A stretch of 64,000 bases of DNA from Terrabacter sp. 28 (GTDB taxonomy: Bacteria > Actinomycetota > Actinomycetes > Actinomycetales > Dermatophilaceae). The stretch covers positions 171,355-235,354 of the forward strand of contig JYOE01000004.1 in the NCBI GenBank assembly GCA_000955875.1, given 5' to 3'. The translations under genes were made by a program, and so were the position numbers. The notes under the pieces are model-generated. The model was not told the DNA's origin. It worked only from the letters and a program-made list of their open reading frames with translations, and ran no database searches. Of this stretch, positions 23,839 through 33,034 are shown in pieces. Position 1 is the first letter of the stretch; every line of letters starts with the position of its first letter.

Positions 23839-23893
23839 CGATCGAAAGAACAGTCGGTCACCAGGACGCGGTAACCAAGCGTTCTCTCGATCG
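23839..23893. repeat. Second, imperfect copy of the hairpin design
   Basis: CGATCGAAAGAAC at the left and GTTCTCTCGATCG at the right form an imperfect stem of about 24 bp with several mismatches. The outer parts match the first hairpin while the inner stem sequence differs. Confidence 0.7.
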
Positions 23894-23911
23894 GCGTTGC
23901 ACGCGACAGGC

Positions 23912-23943
23912 ACGCTCAGAGCGCCAACTGAGCGTTCTCTCGA
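23912..23943. repeat. Third hairpin with shared TTCTCTCGA end
   Basis: ACGCTCAG (23912-23919) pairs with CTGAGCGT (23928-23935). The right arm continues into TCTCTCGA as in the two preceding hairpins. It ends four bases before the mshC stop codon. Confidence 0.6.
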
Positions 23944-23947
23944 TGTG

Positions 23948-25204
23948 CTAGAGGCGGACGCCGAGAAGGGCGTCGAGGGCGCGACCGAGCACCCCGGGTG
24001 CACCCGGGTCGTCGCCGCCGCGTGAGAGCGCCTGGCTGGCCCACCGGTCGACGGCGTCGAGCGCGCGCGGGCTGTCGAGGTCGTCGGCCAGGGCCGCGCG
24101 GATGTCGTCGACCGTCTGGTCGGCGACGGGACCGCCGTTGCCGGACAACGCCTTCCGCCACGTGTCGAGCCGCTGCTGCGCCTCGACGAGCTGGTCGTCC
24201 TGGTAGATCCAGTCGTGCGAGTGGTGGCGGGCCAGCAGGACGAGACGGATCGCCATCGGGTCGACGCCCTCACGACGCAGCGTCGAGACAAGGACGAGGT
24301 TGCCCTTGCTCTTGCTCATCTTCTCGCCGTCGAGCCCGACCATCCCTTGGTGCACGAAGGCGCCGGCGAAGGAGGTCGACCCGCTCAGGGCACGAGCGTG
24401 GGCGGCGCTCATCTCGTGGTGCGGGAAGATCAGGTCGGTGCCGCCGCCCTGCACGTCGACGGGCACGCCGAGGTGGTCCAGGGCGATGCAGGCGCACTCG
24501 ATGTGCCAGCCGGGCCGGCCGGAGCCGAGCGAGCCGCCGTCCCACTCGGGCTCGCCCTCGCGGTGGGCGCGCCACAGCAGCGCGTCGAGCCGGTTGCGCT
24601 TGCCGGCGCGGTCGGGGTCTCCCCCGCGCTCCTCGAAGACCTCGAGCATGCCGGCCTCGTCGAGGTGGCTCACCGACCCGAACCGCGGGTCCTTGGCGAC
24701 GTCGAAGTAGTAGTCCAGCGCTCCGTCACGGGACGCGTCGGGCGCGGCGACGGCGTACGCCCACCCGTCGGCGACGAGCTTCTCGATCGGGCCGACGAAG
24801 GTCGGGATGCTCTCGACCGCACCGAGGTACTCGTCGGGCGGGATCACGGCGAGCGCGGTCATGTCCTCGCGGAAGAGGGCGATCTCGCGGGTGGCGAGGT
24901 CGCGCCAGTCGACGCCGTCGCGCTCGGCCCGCTCGAGCAGCGGGTCGTCGATGTCGGTGATGTTCTGGACGTAGCGCACCGTGTGGCCGCTGTCGCGGAG
25001 CACGCGGCCGAGCAGGTCGAAGGTGACGTAGGTGGCGGCGTGGCCGAGGTGCGTCGCGTCGTAGGGCGTGATGCCGCAGACGTAGAGGGTGACGTCGTCA
25101 CCGGAGGCGGCGGGCACGAGCTCGCCGGATGCCGTGTCGCGGACCCGCACCTCGGGTGCACTGCCGGGGACCTGGGGGATGAACGGCATCGGCCAGCTTC
25201 TCAC
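23948..25204 (-). CDS. mshC: Cysteine:glucosaminyl-inositol ligase MshC
   Basis: The 418-residue enzyme joins cysteine to GlcN-inositol in mycothiol synthesis. It resembles cysteinyl-tRNA synthetase: [19 protein letters not shown] contains the zinc Cys and the HIGH-type motif, [14 protein letters not shown] carries further zinc ligands, and [10 protein letters not shown] (about 297) is the KMSKS loop. It lacks the C-terminal tRNA-binding part of CysS and has the MshC length. GTG at 25204 is preceded by TACAGT plus six bases and gives the family N-terminus ([10 protein letters not shown]). It is last in a run with the SCO1664, DUF3090 and phosphatase genes, an order common in actinobacteria. 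Confidence 0.94.
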   Translation of the reverse strand: MRSWPMPFIPQVPGSAPEVRVRDTASGELVPAASGDDVTLYVCGITPYDATHLGHAATYVTFDLLGRVLRDSGHTVRYVQNITDIDDPLLERAERDGVDWRDLATREIALFREDMTALAVIPPDEYLGAVESIPTFVGPIEKLVADGWAYAVAAPDASRDGALDYYFDVAKDPRFGSVSHLDEAGMLEVFEERGGDPDRAGKRNRLDALLWRAHREGEPEWDGGSLGSGRPGWHIECACIALDHLGVPVDVQGGGTDLIFPHHEMSAAHARALSGSTSFAGAFVHQGMVGLDGEKMSKSKGNLVLVSTLRREGVDPMAIRLVLLARHHSHDWIYQDDQLVEAQQRLDTWRKALSGNGGPVADQTVDDIRAALADDLDSPRALDAVDRWASQALSRGGDDPGAPGVLGRALDALLGVRL

Positions 25205-25288
25205 CCCGAGACTGTATCTCCCGGCAGCACGAGGGCCCGCCCGGGGTTCGTGGGTCGGGCAGGCACGCCTGCGCGCCTCGGCAGCCCC

Positions 25289-25324
25289 GTCCGGCCCGTC
25301 CGGCCTGTCCGGCCCGTCCGGCTC
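25289..25324. repeat. Four tandem 9-base units ending in a stop codon
   Basis: GTCCGGCCC-type units occur four times (third-from-last has T for C, the last ends CTC) in the gap between mshC and the SCO1664-family gene. The final unit runs into the latter's stop codon. It looks like replication slippage. Confidence 0.65.
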
Positions 25325-26132
25325 AGAGCGGCGGCCAGGGCACCGAGGGCCAGTCGGGGCTGGGGAACGGGTGCACACCCCGCTCCAGGAGCCGCCCGAC
25401 CCGGCGCGCCAGCGCCTCGAGGTCGCCCTCGGGCAGCAGGTCGTCGAGCCGCGCCCTCGTTGCGTCGTCGTCGAGGGCCCGCAGCAGCCGGCGCAGACGG
25501 CGGGTGTCGTCCTCGGTGAACGGCTCGCCGGCCCAGCCCCAGAGGACCGTGCGCAGCTTGGGAGTCGGCGAGAAGGTGACCCCGTGGTCGATCGCCCAGA
25601 GCCGACCGTCGGCGTCGCGCAGGCAGTGCGAGCCCTTGCGATCAGAGTTGTTGAGGGCCGCGTCCAGCACGGCGAGCGAGCGCACGTCATCGGCCGCGCT
25701 GTGCACCACGGTCACGGACGCGCCGCCGGGCGTCTCGCCGTCGAGGACGGCGCGCCAGCCGTCGGGCGTGCGCCCCTCGGGCACGAGGTCGACCACGCGG
25801 TCTTCGGCCACCGGGTCGAACGGGTTGCCGATCCACAGCTGGACCGAGCCCGGGCCGAGCGGGCCGTCACGCATGACCGTCGGTGGCACGACATCCCAGC
25901 CGCCGAGCTCCGAGACGACGCAGGCCGCCACCTCCCGGCCCGCGAGCGTTCCCTCGGGGAAGTCCCAGAGCGGACGCTCGCCGCGCACCGGCTTGTAGAT
26001 GACGTGCCCACACGGCAGCGTCGAGACCGTGGCCAGCACGGCGAGGTTGGAGGAGTCGGTGATGCGGCCGACGACCTCGATCTCGCCGGTCAGGTCGACC
26101 GGCGACGGCGTCAGCTCAGCGCTTGTAGCCAT
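25323..26132 (-). CDS. SCO1664-family protein (PI3/4-kinase-like fold)
   Basis: A 269-residue conserved actinobacterial protein. The sequence [16 protein letters not shown] followed by [10 protein letters not shown] (about residues 155-185) resembles the catalytic loop and metal-binding Asp of phosphatidylinositol-kinase/HipA-type kinases. The N-terminal part has [19 protein letters not shown], matching the family's conserved Lys region. The substrate is unknown. Its ATG lies inside the end of the DUF3090 gene (17-base overlap), so the two are translationally coupled. Confidence 0.85.
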   Translation of the reverse strand: MATSAELTPSPVDLTGEIEVVGRITDSSNLAVLATVSTLPCGHVIYKPVRGERPLWDFPEGTLAGREVAACVVSELGGWDVVPPTVMRDGPLGPGSVQLWIGNPFDPVAEDRVVDLVPEGRTPDGWRAVLDGETPGGASVTVVHSAADDVRSLAVLDAALNNSDRKGSHCLRDADGRLWAIDHGVTFSPTPKLRTVLWGWAGEPFTEDDTRRLRRLLRALDDDATRARLDDLLPEGDLEALARRVGRLLERGVHPFPSPDWPSVPWPPL

Positions 26133-26661
26133 TGGCCCGCGGGCAGACGTGGCCCGTGGGGTCGAGCGGGTTGCCGCAGAACGGGCACGGCGGGCGCCCG
26201 GCAGCGACGAGGGCGTTGGTGCGGCGGGCGAAGGCGCGTGCCTCGGCCGGGCCGAGGCTGACCCGGATCGAGTTGCGGGCGAGCGGCGCGACCTCGTCGT
26301 CCGTGTCGTCGTCGACCTCGTCGGGGTCGTGGTCGTGGCACTCGATGACGACCTTCTGGCGGTCCTCGTCCCAGGCGAGGGAGAGCGTCTGCACGCGCCA
26401 GTCCTCGTCGAACGGGGTCTGCAACGGCTCGGTGTCCTCGGGGGCGCCGCCAGGCTCGCCGGGCTCCACCGCGGCCACCGGGGCCAGCTGGTCGAGCACG
26501 TCGTTGATGCGGTCGGCGAGGATCGACACCTGCTGCTTCTCGACCCCGACGGTGACGATGCGCGGGCCCGCGCTCGCTTGCAGGTAGAAGGCTCTCTGGC
26601 CGGCCGGGCCGACCGTCCCGGCCACGAACCGGTCAGCGGGATCGAAGTCCTGGACCGTCAT
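26116..26661 (-). CDS. DUF3090 family protein
   Basis: A 181-residue protein with the family start FDPADRFVAGTVGPAGQRAF and a C-terminal zinc-ribbon-like end, CPFCGNPLDPTGHVCPR, with three visible Cys. Function is unknown, but it is consistently beside a histidine phosphatase and an SCO1664 protein. TAGGGT ends seven bases before the ATG, and its first three bases are the stop codon of the upstream phosphatase gene. It therefore may have its own leaderless promoter inside the operon. Confidence 0.87.
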   Translation of the reverse strand: MTVQDFDPADRFVAGTVGPAGQRAFYLQASAGPRIVTVGVEKQQVSILADRINDVLDQLAPVAAVEPGEPGGAPEDTEPLQTPFDEDWRVQTLSLAWDEDRQKVVIECHDHDPDEVDDDTDDEVAPLARNSIRVSLGPAEARAFARRTNALVAAGRPPCPFCGNPLDPTGHVCPRANGYKR

Positions 26662-26671
26662 GCACTCGACC

Positions 26672-27403
26672 CTATCCGACGCCACCGGGCGAGCCGGCGC
26701 CCCCGCCCACGACCGCGTCGCCCTCCTCGGCGACCGGCTTCTCGGGCGGGCGGAGGCCTGCGAGGTCTCCCCCGACGTCGTTGAGCCGCAGCACGAACGG
26801 CTTGCGGCTGGTGTACCGCACGACGCTCACCGAGGCCGGGTCGACGTTGATGCGCTGGAAGTCGTCGAGGTGGGCCCCGGTGGCGTGCGACAGGATCGAC
26901 TTGATGACGTCGCCGTGCGAGACGGCCACCCAGACGGCGTCCTTGCCGTGCGTCTCGAGGATGCGGGCGTCGGTCTCGCGCACGGCGCGCAGCGCCCGGT
27001 CCTGCATCTCGACCATCGACTCCGCCGGGTATGCCGCCGAGTCGGGGAAGCGTGCCTCGCTGGGCCGGTCCTGCACCACCTTCCAGAGCTCCTCGCGGGC
27101 GAGCTCGGAGATGGGGCGCCCGGTCCAGGCGCCGTAGCGGCACTCGCCGAAGCCGTCGTGCACGCTGCGGGCGACATGGCGGGGCAGCGCCGCGGCGAGC
27201 AGGTCGGCGGTCTGCACGCACCGGTCGAGGGGCGAGCTGACGACCTCGGCGACGGGCAGCACCGCCGACGCGAGGCGCTGGCCGACGGCCGCCGCCTGCG
27301 CCTCGCCGGTCTCGTCGAGGAAGACGCCCGGCATCCACCCGGCGAGCACGCCGGAGGTGTTGGCGCTCGAGCGGCCGTGGCGCACGAAGAGGACGGTTGG
27401 CAC
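26672..27403 (-). CDS. Histidine phosphatase (phosphoglycerate mutase-like)
   Basis: The 243-residue protein has the catalytic motif LFVRHGRSSAN at the N-terminus, SSPLDRCVQTA, the acid Glu in GFGECRYGAWTG and the second catalytic His in VAVSHGDVIKS. The histidine-phosphatase family acts on many phosphorylated metabolites. Neighbour order matches Rv2135c. GTG 27403 is preceded by TAGGCT plus seven bases. The C-terminal 25 residues are Gly/Pro-rich and variable. Confidence 0.88.
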   Translation of the reverse strand: MPTVLFVRHGRSSANTSGVLAGWMPGVFLDETGEAQAAAVGQRLASAVLPVAEVVSSPLDRCVQTADLLAAALPRHVARSVHDGFGECRYGAWTGRPISELAREELWKVVQDRPSEARFPDSAAYPAESMVEMQDRALRAVRETDARILETHGKDAVWVAVSHGDVIKSILSHATGAHLDDFQRINVDPASVSVVRYTSRKPFVLRLNDVGGDLAGLRPPEKPVAEEGDAVVGGGAGSPGGVG

Positions 27404-27507
27404 GAGCGCCAGCCTAGACGCGACAGCCGGGCCGACGGGCATACGGCCGCGTCGACGTCCACCTCACCGACGCTCCCAGCGAGCCGTGGTCACATAGGGC
27501 TGTGATC

Positions 27508-28503
27508 GTGGACAAAGCCATCTACCGCAACGGCCGGCGGCAGGGCTGCGGCGACCTCAGCGACGAGCTCGACGTGCTGCGCCTGACCCAGGACGGCTTC
27601 CTCTGGATCGGGCTCAAGGACCCCACGGACGACGAGTTCGCCCTCGTCAACGAGGAGCTGCACCTGCACCCGCTCGCGGTCGAGGACGCCGTCAACGGCC
27701 ACCAGCGCGCCAAGATCGAGAAGTACGAGTCGTCGGTCTTCGTCGTGCTGAAGACGCTGCGCTACATCGAGGCGACGAGCGACATCGAGACCGGCGAGGT
27801 GATGCTCTTCATCGGCGACCGGTTCGTCGTGACCGTGCGGCACGGCGAGGGCAACCCGCTCGCCGGCGTGCGCCAGCGTCTCGAGACCGAGCCGGAACGC
27901 CTCGGCCACGGCTCACTGACGGTGCTGCACGCCGTGATGGACTCGGTCGTCGACAACTACCTCGTCGTCGACCGCGAGGTGCGCAAGGACCTCGAGCGCA
28001 TCGAGGAGCAGGTCTTCGCCTCGAACGAGGGTGGCGACGCGAACACGATCTACCGGCTCAAGCGTGAGGTGCTCGAGTTCCGCCGCGCCAGCCAGCCGCT
28101 CGCCGACACGCTCACGCAGTTCATGGAGCGCGGGCGCGGCGGCATGCTGTCGGCCGAGATCCTGCCGTTCTTCCGCGACGTCGCCGACCACCTGCGGCTC
28201 GTCAACGACCACGTCGAGTCCTACGACCGGCTGCTCACCGACGTGCTCTCGGCCCACCTGGCCAGTGTGTCGGTCAAGCAGAACGAGGACATGCGGCGCA
28301 TCTCCGCGTGGGTCGCCATCGCGGCCGTGCCGACGATGATCGCCGGCATCTACGGCATGAACTTCGAGCACATGCCCGAGCTGACGGCGAGCATCCACGT
28401 CGGCGACTCGGAGTTCCAGTACGGCTACTTCCTCGTGCTGGCCGTGATGGCCGCCGCGTGCGTCGGCCTCTACCGGGCGTTCAAGCGCTCGGGCTGGCTC
28501 TAG
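27508..28503 (+). CDS. corA: CorA-family magnesium/cobalt channel
   Basis: The 331-residue protein has the long cytoplasmic alpha/beta and helical part followed by two C-terminal membrane helices. The pore motif YGMNFEHMPEL lies near residue 281. It should conduct Mg2+ as a pentamer. TAGGGC at 27495-27500 lies seven bases before GTG 27508, favouring this start over GTG 27502. Confidence 0.93.
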   Translation: MDKAIYRNGRRQGCGDLSDELDVLRLTQDGFLWIGLKDPTDDEFALVNEELHLHPLAVEDAVNGHQRAKIEKYESSVFVVLKTLRYIEATSDIETGEVMLFIGDRFVVTVRHGEGNPLAGVRQRLETEPERLGHGSLTVLHAVMDSVVDNYLVVDREVRKDLERIEEQVFASNEGGDANTIYRLKREVLEFRRASQPLADTLTQFMERGRGGMLSAEILPFFRDVADHLRLVNDHVESYDRLLTDVLSAHLASVSVKQNEDMRRISAWVAIAAVPTMIAGIYGMNFEHMPELTASIHVGDSEFQYGYFLVLAVMAAACVGLYRAFKRSGWL

Positions 28504-28570
28504 CGATGACGCCCCCACCCGTGTGCCCGGGTGGAGGCGTCGAAGAGGTGGTCGGTGTCGCGACGGCCGG

Positions 28571-29431
28571 TCAGGTGGCGGAGATGACCGTCGTGGCCAG
28601 ACCCACGACGAGGAGCAGACCGAGCGCCACGCGGTACCAGACGAACGGCAGCAGGCTGTTGCTCGCGACGAACTTGAGCAGCCACGCGATCGAGGCGTAC
28701 GCGACGATGAAGGCGACGACGAGCCCGACGAGGACGGGTCCGGTGCCGAGCGCCTTGAGGCCGTCCTTCTCCTCGACCGCCTGGAAGAGGCCGGCCGCCG
28801 TGAGCGCGGGGATCGCGAGGAAGAAGCTGAGTCGGGTCGCGGTGACGCGGTCGATGCCGCGTGCCAGGCCCGCGGAGATGGTGGCACCGGAGCGCGAGAC
28901 GCCGGGGATCAGCGAGAAGCACTGCACGAGGCCGATGACGAGACCGTCGACGGGGCGCACCGAGTGCTCGCCGCGCACGACGCCGCGGGACTCGTAGCGG
29001 GTGTGGATGCGTTCGGCGACCACCATGACGACGCTCCACAGCACGAGCGCCGCAGCGACGACCCACAGGCTCCGCAGGGCCCCGGAGATGAGGTCGCGCG
29101 CCACGAAGCCGACGATGCCGACGGGGATCGAGCCGATGATAACCGCCCAGGCCAGTCCGTAGTCGGGGTCCTTGCGGGCCTCGGCGCTGCCAAGCCCCCG
29201 GAACCACGCGACCGCGAAACGGATGATGTCGCGGAAGAAGTAGAGCAGCGTGGCCGCGATGGCGCCGAGCTGGATGACGGCGGTGTAGGCCGTCACGGCC
29301 AGGTCGTCGACCCTGAGCCCGAGCAGCTGCTCCGTGATGGTCAGGTGTCCCGTGGAGGACACGGGGAGGTACTCGGTCAGGCCTTCGACGACGCCGAGGA
29401 TGACGGCGTCGAGGTAGCTGAGGTCAGCCAT
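28571..29431 (-). CDS. uppP: Undecaprenyl-diphosphatase UppP (BacA)
   Basis: The 286-residue integral membrane enzyme recycles undecaprenyl diphosphate to the monophosphate carrier for cell-wall synthesis. Both signatures are present: EGLTEYLPVSSTGHL at residues 16-30 and PGVSRSGATISAGLARG near 170. About eight membrane segments are visible. No -10 box is positioned for a leaderless start; a weak AAGG lies 13 bases before the ATG. Confidence 0.96.
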   Translation of the reverse strand: MADLSYLDAVILGVVEGLTEYLPVSSTGHLTITEQLLGLRVDDLAVTAYTAVIQLGAIAATLLYFFRDIIRFAVAWFRGLGSAEARKDPDYGLAWAVIIGSIPVGIVGFVARDLISGALRSLWVVAAALVLWSVVMVVAERIHTRYESRGVVRGEHSVRPVDGLVIGLVQCFSLIPGVSRSGATISAGLARGIDRVTATRLSFFLAIPALTAAGLFQAVEEKDGLKALGTGPVLVGLVVAFIVAYASIAWLLKFVASNSLLPFVWYRVALGLLLVVGLATTVISAT

Positions 29432-29514
29432 GGGTCAGGGAGAACCTTCTGCGCAGAGGGACAGGTCGGGCCGCCCCCAACGGGTCCGGCGGCCGCGCGG
29501 CACAATGTCGCACC

Positions 29515-30588
29515 CTATCCAGTGCGTTCGCTGGGAAGACCAGCGACCTCTGCGACGGCGTGGAGCGTGGCGACCGCCTGGTCGCGCGTCATCCCCCCAC
29601 CGACGGCGACGGCCAGGGTCGTCACGCCGGCCCGCTCGTAGCGGCCGATGCGCTGCGCGACGCGCGCCGGAGAGCCGAGCAGGGCCGTCTCGTCGATGAA
29701 CTCGAGCGGCACCGCGGCCGCGGCCTCGCGGTGCCGGCCGGCGAGGTAGAGGTCCTGGATGCGCGCCGCGGCGTCCTCGAACCCCATCCGGCACGCCAGC
29801 TGGTTGTAGAAGTTCTGCTCGCGCGAGCCCATGCCGCCGATGTAGAGGGCGCAGTAGTCGCGCACGTGGTTCGCCGCCTCCTCGACGTCGTCGACGAGCA
29901 CCACCGGGGTGGTGGCGACGACGTCGAAGCCGGCCATCGGGTCGGCGCCGGTCCCGCGCCCTCCCGTACGCCGACCCTTCGCGAGCGTCGCCAGCAAGTC
30001 GGTGGCGTGCTCGGGGCTGAAGAAGATCGCCAGCCAGCCGTCGGCGATCTCGCCGGTCAGCTCGAGGTTCTTGGGCCCCACCGCCGCGAGGTAGACGGGG
30101 ACGTCGGGCCGCACGGGCCGCGCCGACAGCTTGAGCGCCTTGCCCGGCCCCCCGGGCAGCGGCAGGGGGTAGTGGGGTCCCGCGTGGGTGACGGTGTCGC
30201 GGCGCAGGGCCGCCCGCACGATCTCGACGTAGTCGCGCGTGCGCCCGAGCGGGCTGCGGAAGGGCACGCCGTGCCATCCCTCGCTGACCTGCGGCCCGGA
30301 GACGCCGAGCCCCAGACGGAACCGGCCTCCGGACATCGTGTCGATGGTCGCCGCCGTCATGGCCGTCATCGCCGGCGTGCGAGCGGGGATCTGCATGACC
30401 GCCGAGCCGAGGCCGACGTGCTCGGTCAGGGCGCCGATCCACGCCAGCATCGACGGGCTGTCCGAGCCGTACGCCTCCGCCACCCACACACTGTCGTAGC
30501 CGAGCCGGTCCGCCGCCTGGGCCACGGCCACCTGGTCGGCGCCCGTCGTGCCGCGCCCCCAGTAGCCAAGGTTCACACCGATCCTCAT
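29515..30588 (-). CDS. LLM-class F420-dependent oxidoreductase
   Basis: The 357-residue protein is a luciferase-like TIM barrel: MRIGVNLGYWG, GYDSVWVAEAYGSD, TMSGGRFRLGLGVSGPQ and VYLAAVGPKNLEL. These match the F420-dependent group rather than flavin-dependent luciferases. The substrate is unknown. TAGCCT lies seven bases before the ATG. It is divergent from the aldo/keto reductase gene. Confidence 0.87.
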   Translation of the reverse strand: MRIGVNLGYWGRGTTGADQVAVAQAADRLGYDSVWVAEAYGSDSPSMLAWIGALTEHVGLGSAVMQIPARTPAMTAMTAATIDTMSGGRFRLGLGVSGPQVSEGWHGVPFRSPLGRTRDYVEIVRAALRRDTVTHAGPHYPLPLPGGPGKALKLSARPVRPDVPVYLAAVGPKNLELTGEIADGWLAIFFSPEHATDLLATLAKGRRTGGRGTGADPMAGFDVVATTPVVLVDDVEEAANHVRDYCALYIGGMGSREQNFYNQLACRMGFEDAAARIQDLYLAGRHREAAAAVPLEFIDETALLGSPARVAQRIGRYERAGVTTLAVAVGGGMTRDQAVATLHAVAEVAGLPSERTG

Positions 30589-30663
30589 GCTGGGCAGGCT
30601 ATCGGCGTGGCGCCGGCCGTGCCGGACGGCGGGATCGCGGTGTCGCCCACTACCGTTCCGTGC

Positions 30664-31599
30664 ATGCGCAGGCGTCTCGGCTCGTCCGGTCTCTCGGTCA
30701 CCCCCCTCGCCCTCGGGACCATGCTCTGGGGCAACGCGGTCGACCGGCACGAGGCCGGTGACCACCTGCGTGCGTTCGCCGAGGCCGGGGGCAACCTCGT
30801 CGACACGGCATACGGCTACGGGGGCGGCGACGCCGAGACGATCCTCGGAGCGCTGATCGACACCGCGGTGCCGCGCGACGACCTCGTCATCTGCACCAAG
30901 GCCGGCATCTCACGCGCGCGCGGCGAGCGTCACGTCGACGTGTCGCGGCGCGGGCTCATGTCCCAGCTCGAGACCTCGCTGCGACGGCTGGGCACCGACC
31001 ACGTCGACCTCTGGCTCGTGCACACGTGGTCGGACGACGTGCCACTCTCGGAGACGCTGTCGGCCCTCGAGTGGGCGGCGTCCTCCGGGCGTGCCCGCTA
31101 CGTCGGCGTGTCCAACTACTCCGGCTGGCAGTCCGCGCGAGCCTTCAGCCTGCTCGAATCCGCGCGAATCCCTCTGGTGGCCAACGAGATCGAGTACTCC
31201 CTGGTGTGCCGCACCGCCGAGCACGAGGTGAGCCAGGCGGCCACCGCTCTGGGCTTCGGGCTGCTCCCCTGGTCGCCGCTGGGCCGGGGCGTGCTGACGG
31301 GCAAGTACCGCAACGGCATCCCATCGGGGTCGCGGGCGGCGTCGGTCGACTTCCCGGGCTTCGCCGAGCGCTTCCTCGGCGAGCAGTCGGCACGGGTGGC
31401 CGAGGCCGTGGCGATGGCCGCGCGCGGACTGGGCGCGAAGCCCGGCGAGGTGGCGCTCGCGTGGGTGCGTGACCGGCCGGGTGTCGCGGCGCCGATCGTG
31501 GGGGCGCGCACCGCCGCGCAGCTGCGCTCGTCGCTCGCGAGCCTCGAGCTGGTGCTCCCGGACGAGATCGTCGAAGCTCTCGACGACGTGTCGGCCTAG
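30664..31599 (+). CDS. Aldo/keto reductase
   Basis: A 311-residue NADPH-dependent AKR barrel. It has LGTMLWGN, the catalytic Asp and Tyr in NLVDTAYGYGGGDAE, catalytic Lys in ICTKAGIS, His in DLWLVHTW, and the cofactor-binding segment APIVGARTAAQL near the C-terminus. TACCGT lies seven bases before the ATG. Confidence 0.9.
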   Translation: MRRRLGSSGLSVTPLALGTMLWGNAVDRHEAGDHLRAFAEAGGNLVDTAYGYGGGDAETILGALIDTAVPRDDLVICTKAGISRARGERHVDVSRRGLMSQLETSLRRLGTDHVDLWLVHTWSDDVPLSETLSALEWAASSGRARYVGVSNYSGWQSARAFSLLESARIPLVANEIEYSLVCRTAEHEVSQAATALGFGLLPWSPLGRGVLTGKYRNGIPSGSRAASVDFPGFAERFLGEQSARVAEAVAMAARGLGAKPGEVALAWVRDRPGVAAPIVGARTAAQLRSSLASLELVLPDEIVEALDDVSA

Positions 31600-31608
31600 G
31601 GCCGGCGC

Positions 31609-32073
31609 TCAGGCGCGGGCACCGGCCCCGTTGCTGACCTCGACGTCGTCGTCATCGTCGACGTCGTCCTCGTCGTCATCCTCGTCCTCGTAGTCGTCGT
31701 CTTCGAGGTCGTCGTCCAGCTCGTCGTCCAGGTCGTCGTCGTCATCGTCGTCGAGGTCGTCGTCCTCGTCGTCGTCCTCGTCGTCGTCGTCATCGTCGTC
31801 GTAGTCGTCCGAGTCGAGCCCGGCGTAGACGCGGCCCTCGGTGCCGTCCTCGTCCTCGTGGCCGTCGAAGTCGTCGCCGTAGATCGCGAGCGGCGTCGCG
31901 ACCTCGGTGGCCTCGTAGAGCGCCTCGTCGTAGTCGTCGAAGGCCTCGGCGAGGTCCTGGGCGGCAGCCATCACCATGGGGTGGTCGGGGTCCCGGCTCG
32001 CGTTGGCGGCCTCGTAGTGTCGTTCCAGGGCGGCGACCAGCTGCTCGAGGGCGGAGCGGGGATCCACTGTCAT
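31609..32073 (-). CDS. Highly acidic small protein (often named primosomal protein in actinobacteria)
   Basis: The 154-residue product has a helical N-terminal half (MTVDPRSALEQLVAALERHYEAA; DLAEAFDDYDEALYEATEVATP). From about residue 85 to 147 it is almost all Asp and Glu, encoded by GAC/GAT/GAG runs that make the plus strand look like a GTC microsatellite. Similar proteins occur in actinobacteria, where the primosomal label has no support I can see. TACCGT lies six bases before the ATG. A role as a DNA mimic or charged linker is speculative. Confidence 0.75.
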   Translation of the reverse strand: MTVDPRSALEQLVAALERHYEAANASRDPDHPMVMAAAQDLAEAFDDYDEALYEATEVATPLAIYGDDFDGHEDEDGTEGRVYAGLDSDDYDDDDDDDEDDDEDDDLDDDDDDDLDDELDDDLEDDDYEDEDDDEDDVDDDDDVEVSNGAGARA

Positions 32074-32154
32074 GCCTCGACGGTAGTCGACCCGGAGCAC
32101 GGAGGGCAGTGATTCCGAGCGGTCAAAACCACCCTCGGACCTCGCCGGGACGCA

Positions 32155-32193
32155 GACGGTCCCGCAGCGAGACTCGCTCGCTGCGGGACCGTC
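32155..32193 (-). terminator. Strong hairpin after the lipoprotein gene
   Basis: A perfect 17-bp stem (32155-32171 with 32177-32193) around the loop ACTCG begins 44 bases after the lipoprotein stop. The stem contains GTCCCGCAGCGAG. No T-tract follows on the minus strand, as for most hairpins in this window. Confidence 0.75.
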
Positions 32194-32236
32194 ACCGGGT
32201 GTTGGCGGGGCGTTCACCCGCGCTGGTGCCCGAGGG

Positions 32237-33034
32237 TCAGAGCGGCGCCTTGACCGTGTCGGCGGCGGCCGGGGCCTTGATGTCGACGGGCTCGCCGTAC
32301 TTGCCCATCGTCATGTTGGCCTTGACGCCCATCAGGTCGAAGGTGACCTTGCGCAGCTGGTCCTTCTCGTCGAGCCACGCGGTGTAGGTGATGGTGTCGG
32401 GCAGCTTGGTCTGCTGGCTGCTCGGCAGCTGGGCCTGCATGGCCTTGGTGTCGAGCACCAGGTCGTACTTGAAGGCCTTGTCGCCGTCGACGGTGTCCTC
32501 TCCGACGTACTTGACGTCGGTGACGGCCGCGCCGAACTGGTCGTACATCTTCGTCGGGTCGGCCTGGTTGAGCGACTCGGCGAGCTGCTTGCCCATCGTC
32601 GAGCTGCTGTCGATGACGGCCCACTTGCCGGCGGCGAGGCCGGGGAAGCCCTTCATGAAGATCTTCTTGTCGACGAGGATCATGTCGAGCTTCATCGACG
32701 GGCCCATGTCCATGGACATCTTCATCGCCGGGTTGGCGGCGTCGATCTTCGTGTCACCCGTGATGGCGATCTTCTGGCCGGCGGCGTCCATGTCCATCGT
32801 GACGTGGGCGGTCGTGGCGTTCTTGCCGGCGGCCTTCATGGCGGCGACGAACGAGGCCTTGTCCTTGTAGGGCTGCCCGGCGGCGGGGGCGTCGCTGGTC
32901 GGGGCGCTCGACGACTGGCTGGCCGTCTGGCCGGTGGCCGGCGCCGGGGAGTCGCTCTTGCCGCAGGCAGCGACACCGAGGACGGCGGGAAGGACGATGA
33001 CTGCTGCCGCGGTGCGGCGGATGTTCCACTTCAT
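32237..33034 (-). CDS. LppX/LolA-like lipoprotein
   Basis: The 265-residue protein has a lipoprotein signal peptide (MKWNIRRTAAAVIV..., lipobox LGVAAC with Cys24), a Ser/Ala/Pro-rich linker to about residue 55, and then a domain resembling the LppX_LprAFG/LolA fold (VTMDMDAAGQKIAITGD; KYDLVLDT; YTAWLDEKDQLRKVTFDL). Such proteins sit on the outer face of the membrane and may carry lipids. AGGAGG lies nine bases before the ATG, one of the few strong Shine-Dalgarno sites here. Confidence 0.85.
   Translation of the reverse strand: MKWNIRRTAAAVIVLPAVLGVAACGKSDSPAPATGQTASQSSSAPTSDAPAAGQPYKDKASFVAAMKAAGKNATTAHVTMDMDAAGQKIAITGDTKIDAANPAMKMSMDMGPSMKLDMILVDKKIFMKGFPGLAAGKWAVIDSSSTMGKQLAESLNQADPTKMYDQFGAAVTDVKYVGEDTVDGDKAFKYDLVLDTKAMQAQLPSSQQTKLPDTITYTAWLDEKDQLRKVTFDLMGVKANMTMGKYGEPVDIKAPAAADTVKAPL

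Noticed and set aside
31640..31810. Apparent GTC microsatellite or CRISPR-like repeat
   Set aside because: It is the coding DNA of the Asp/Glu tract of the acidic protein. Units are three bases, without spacers.
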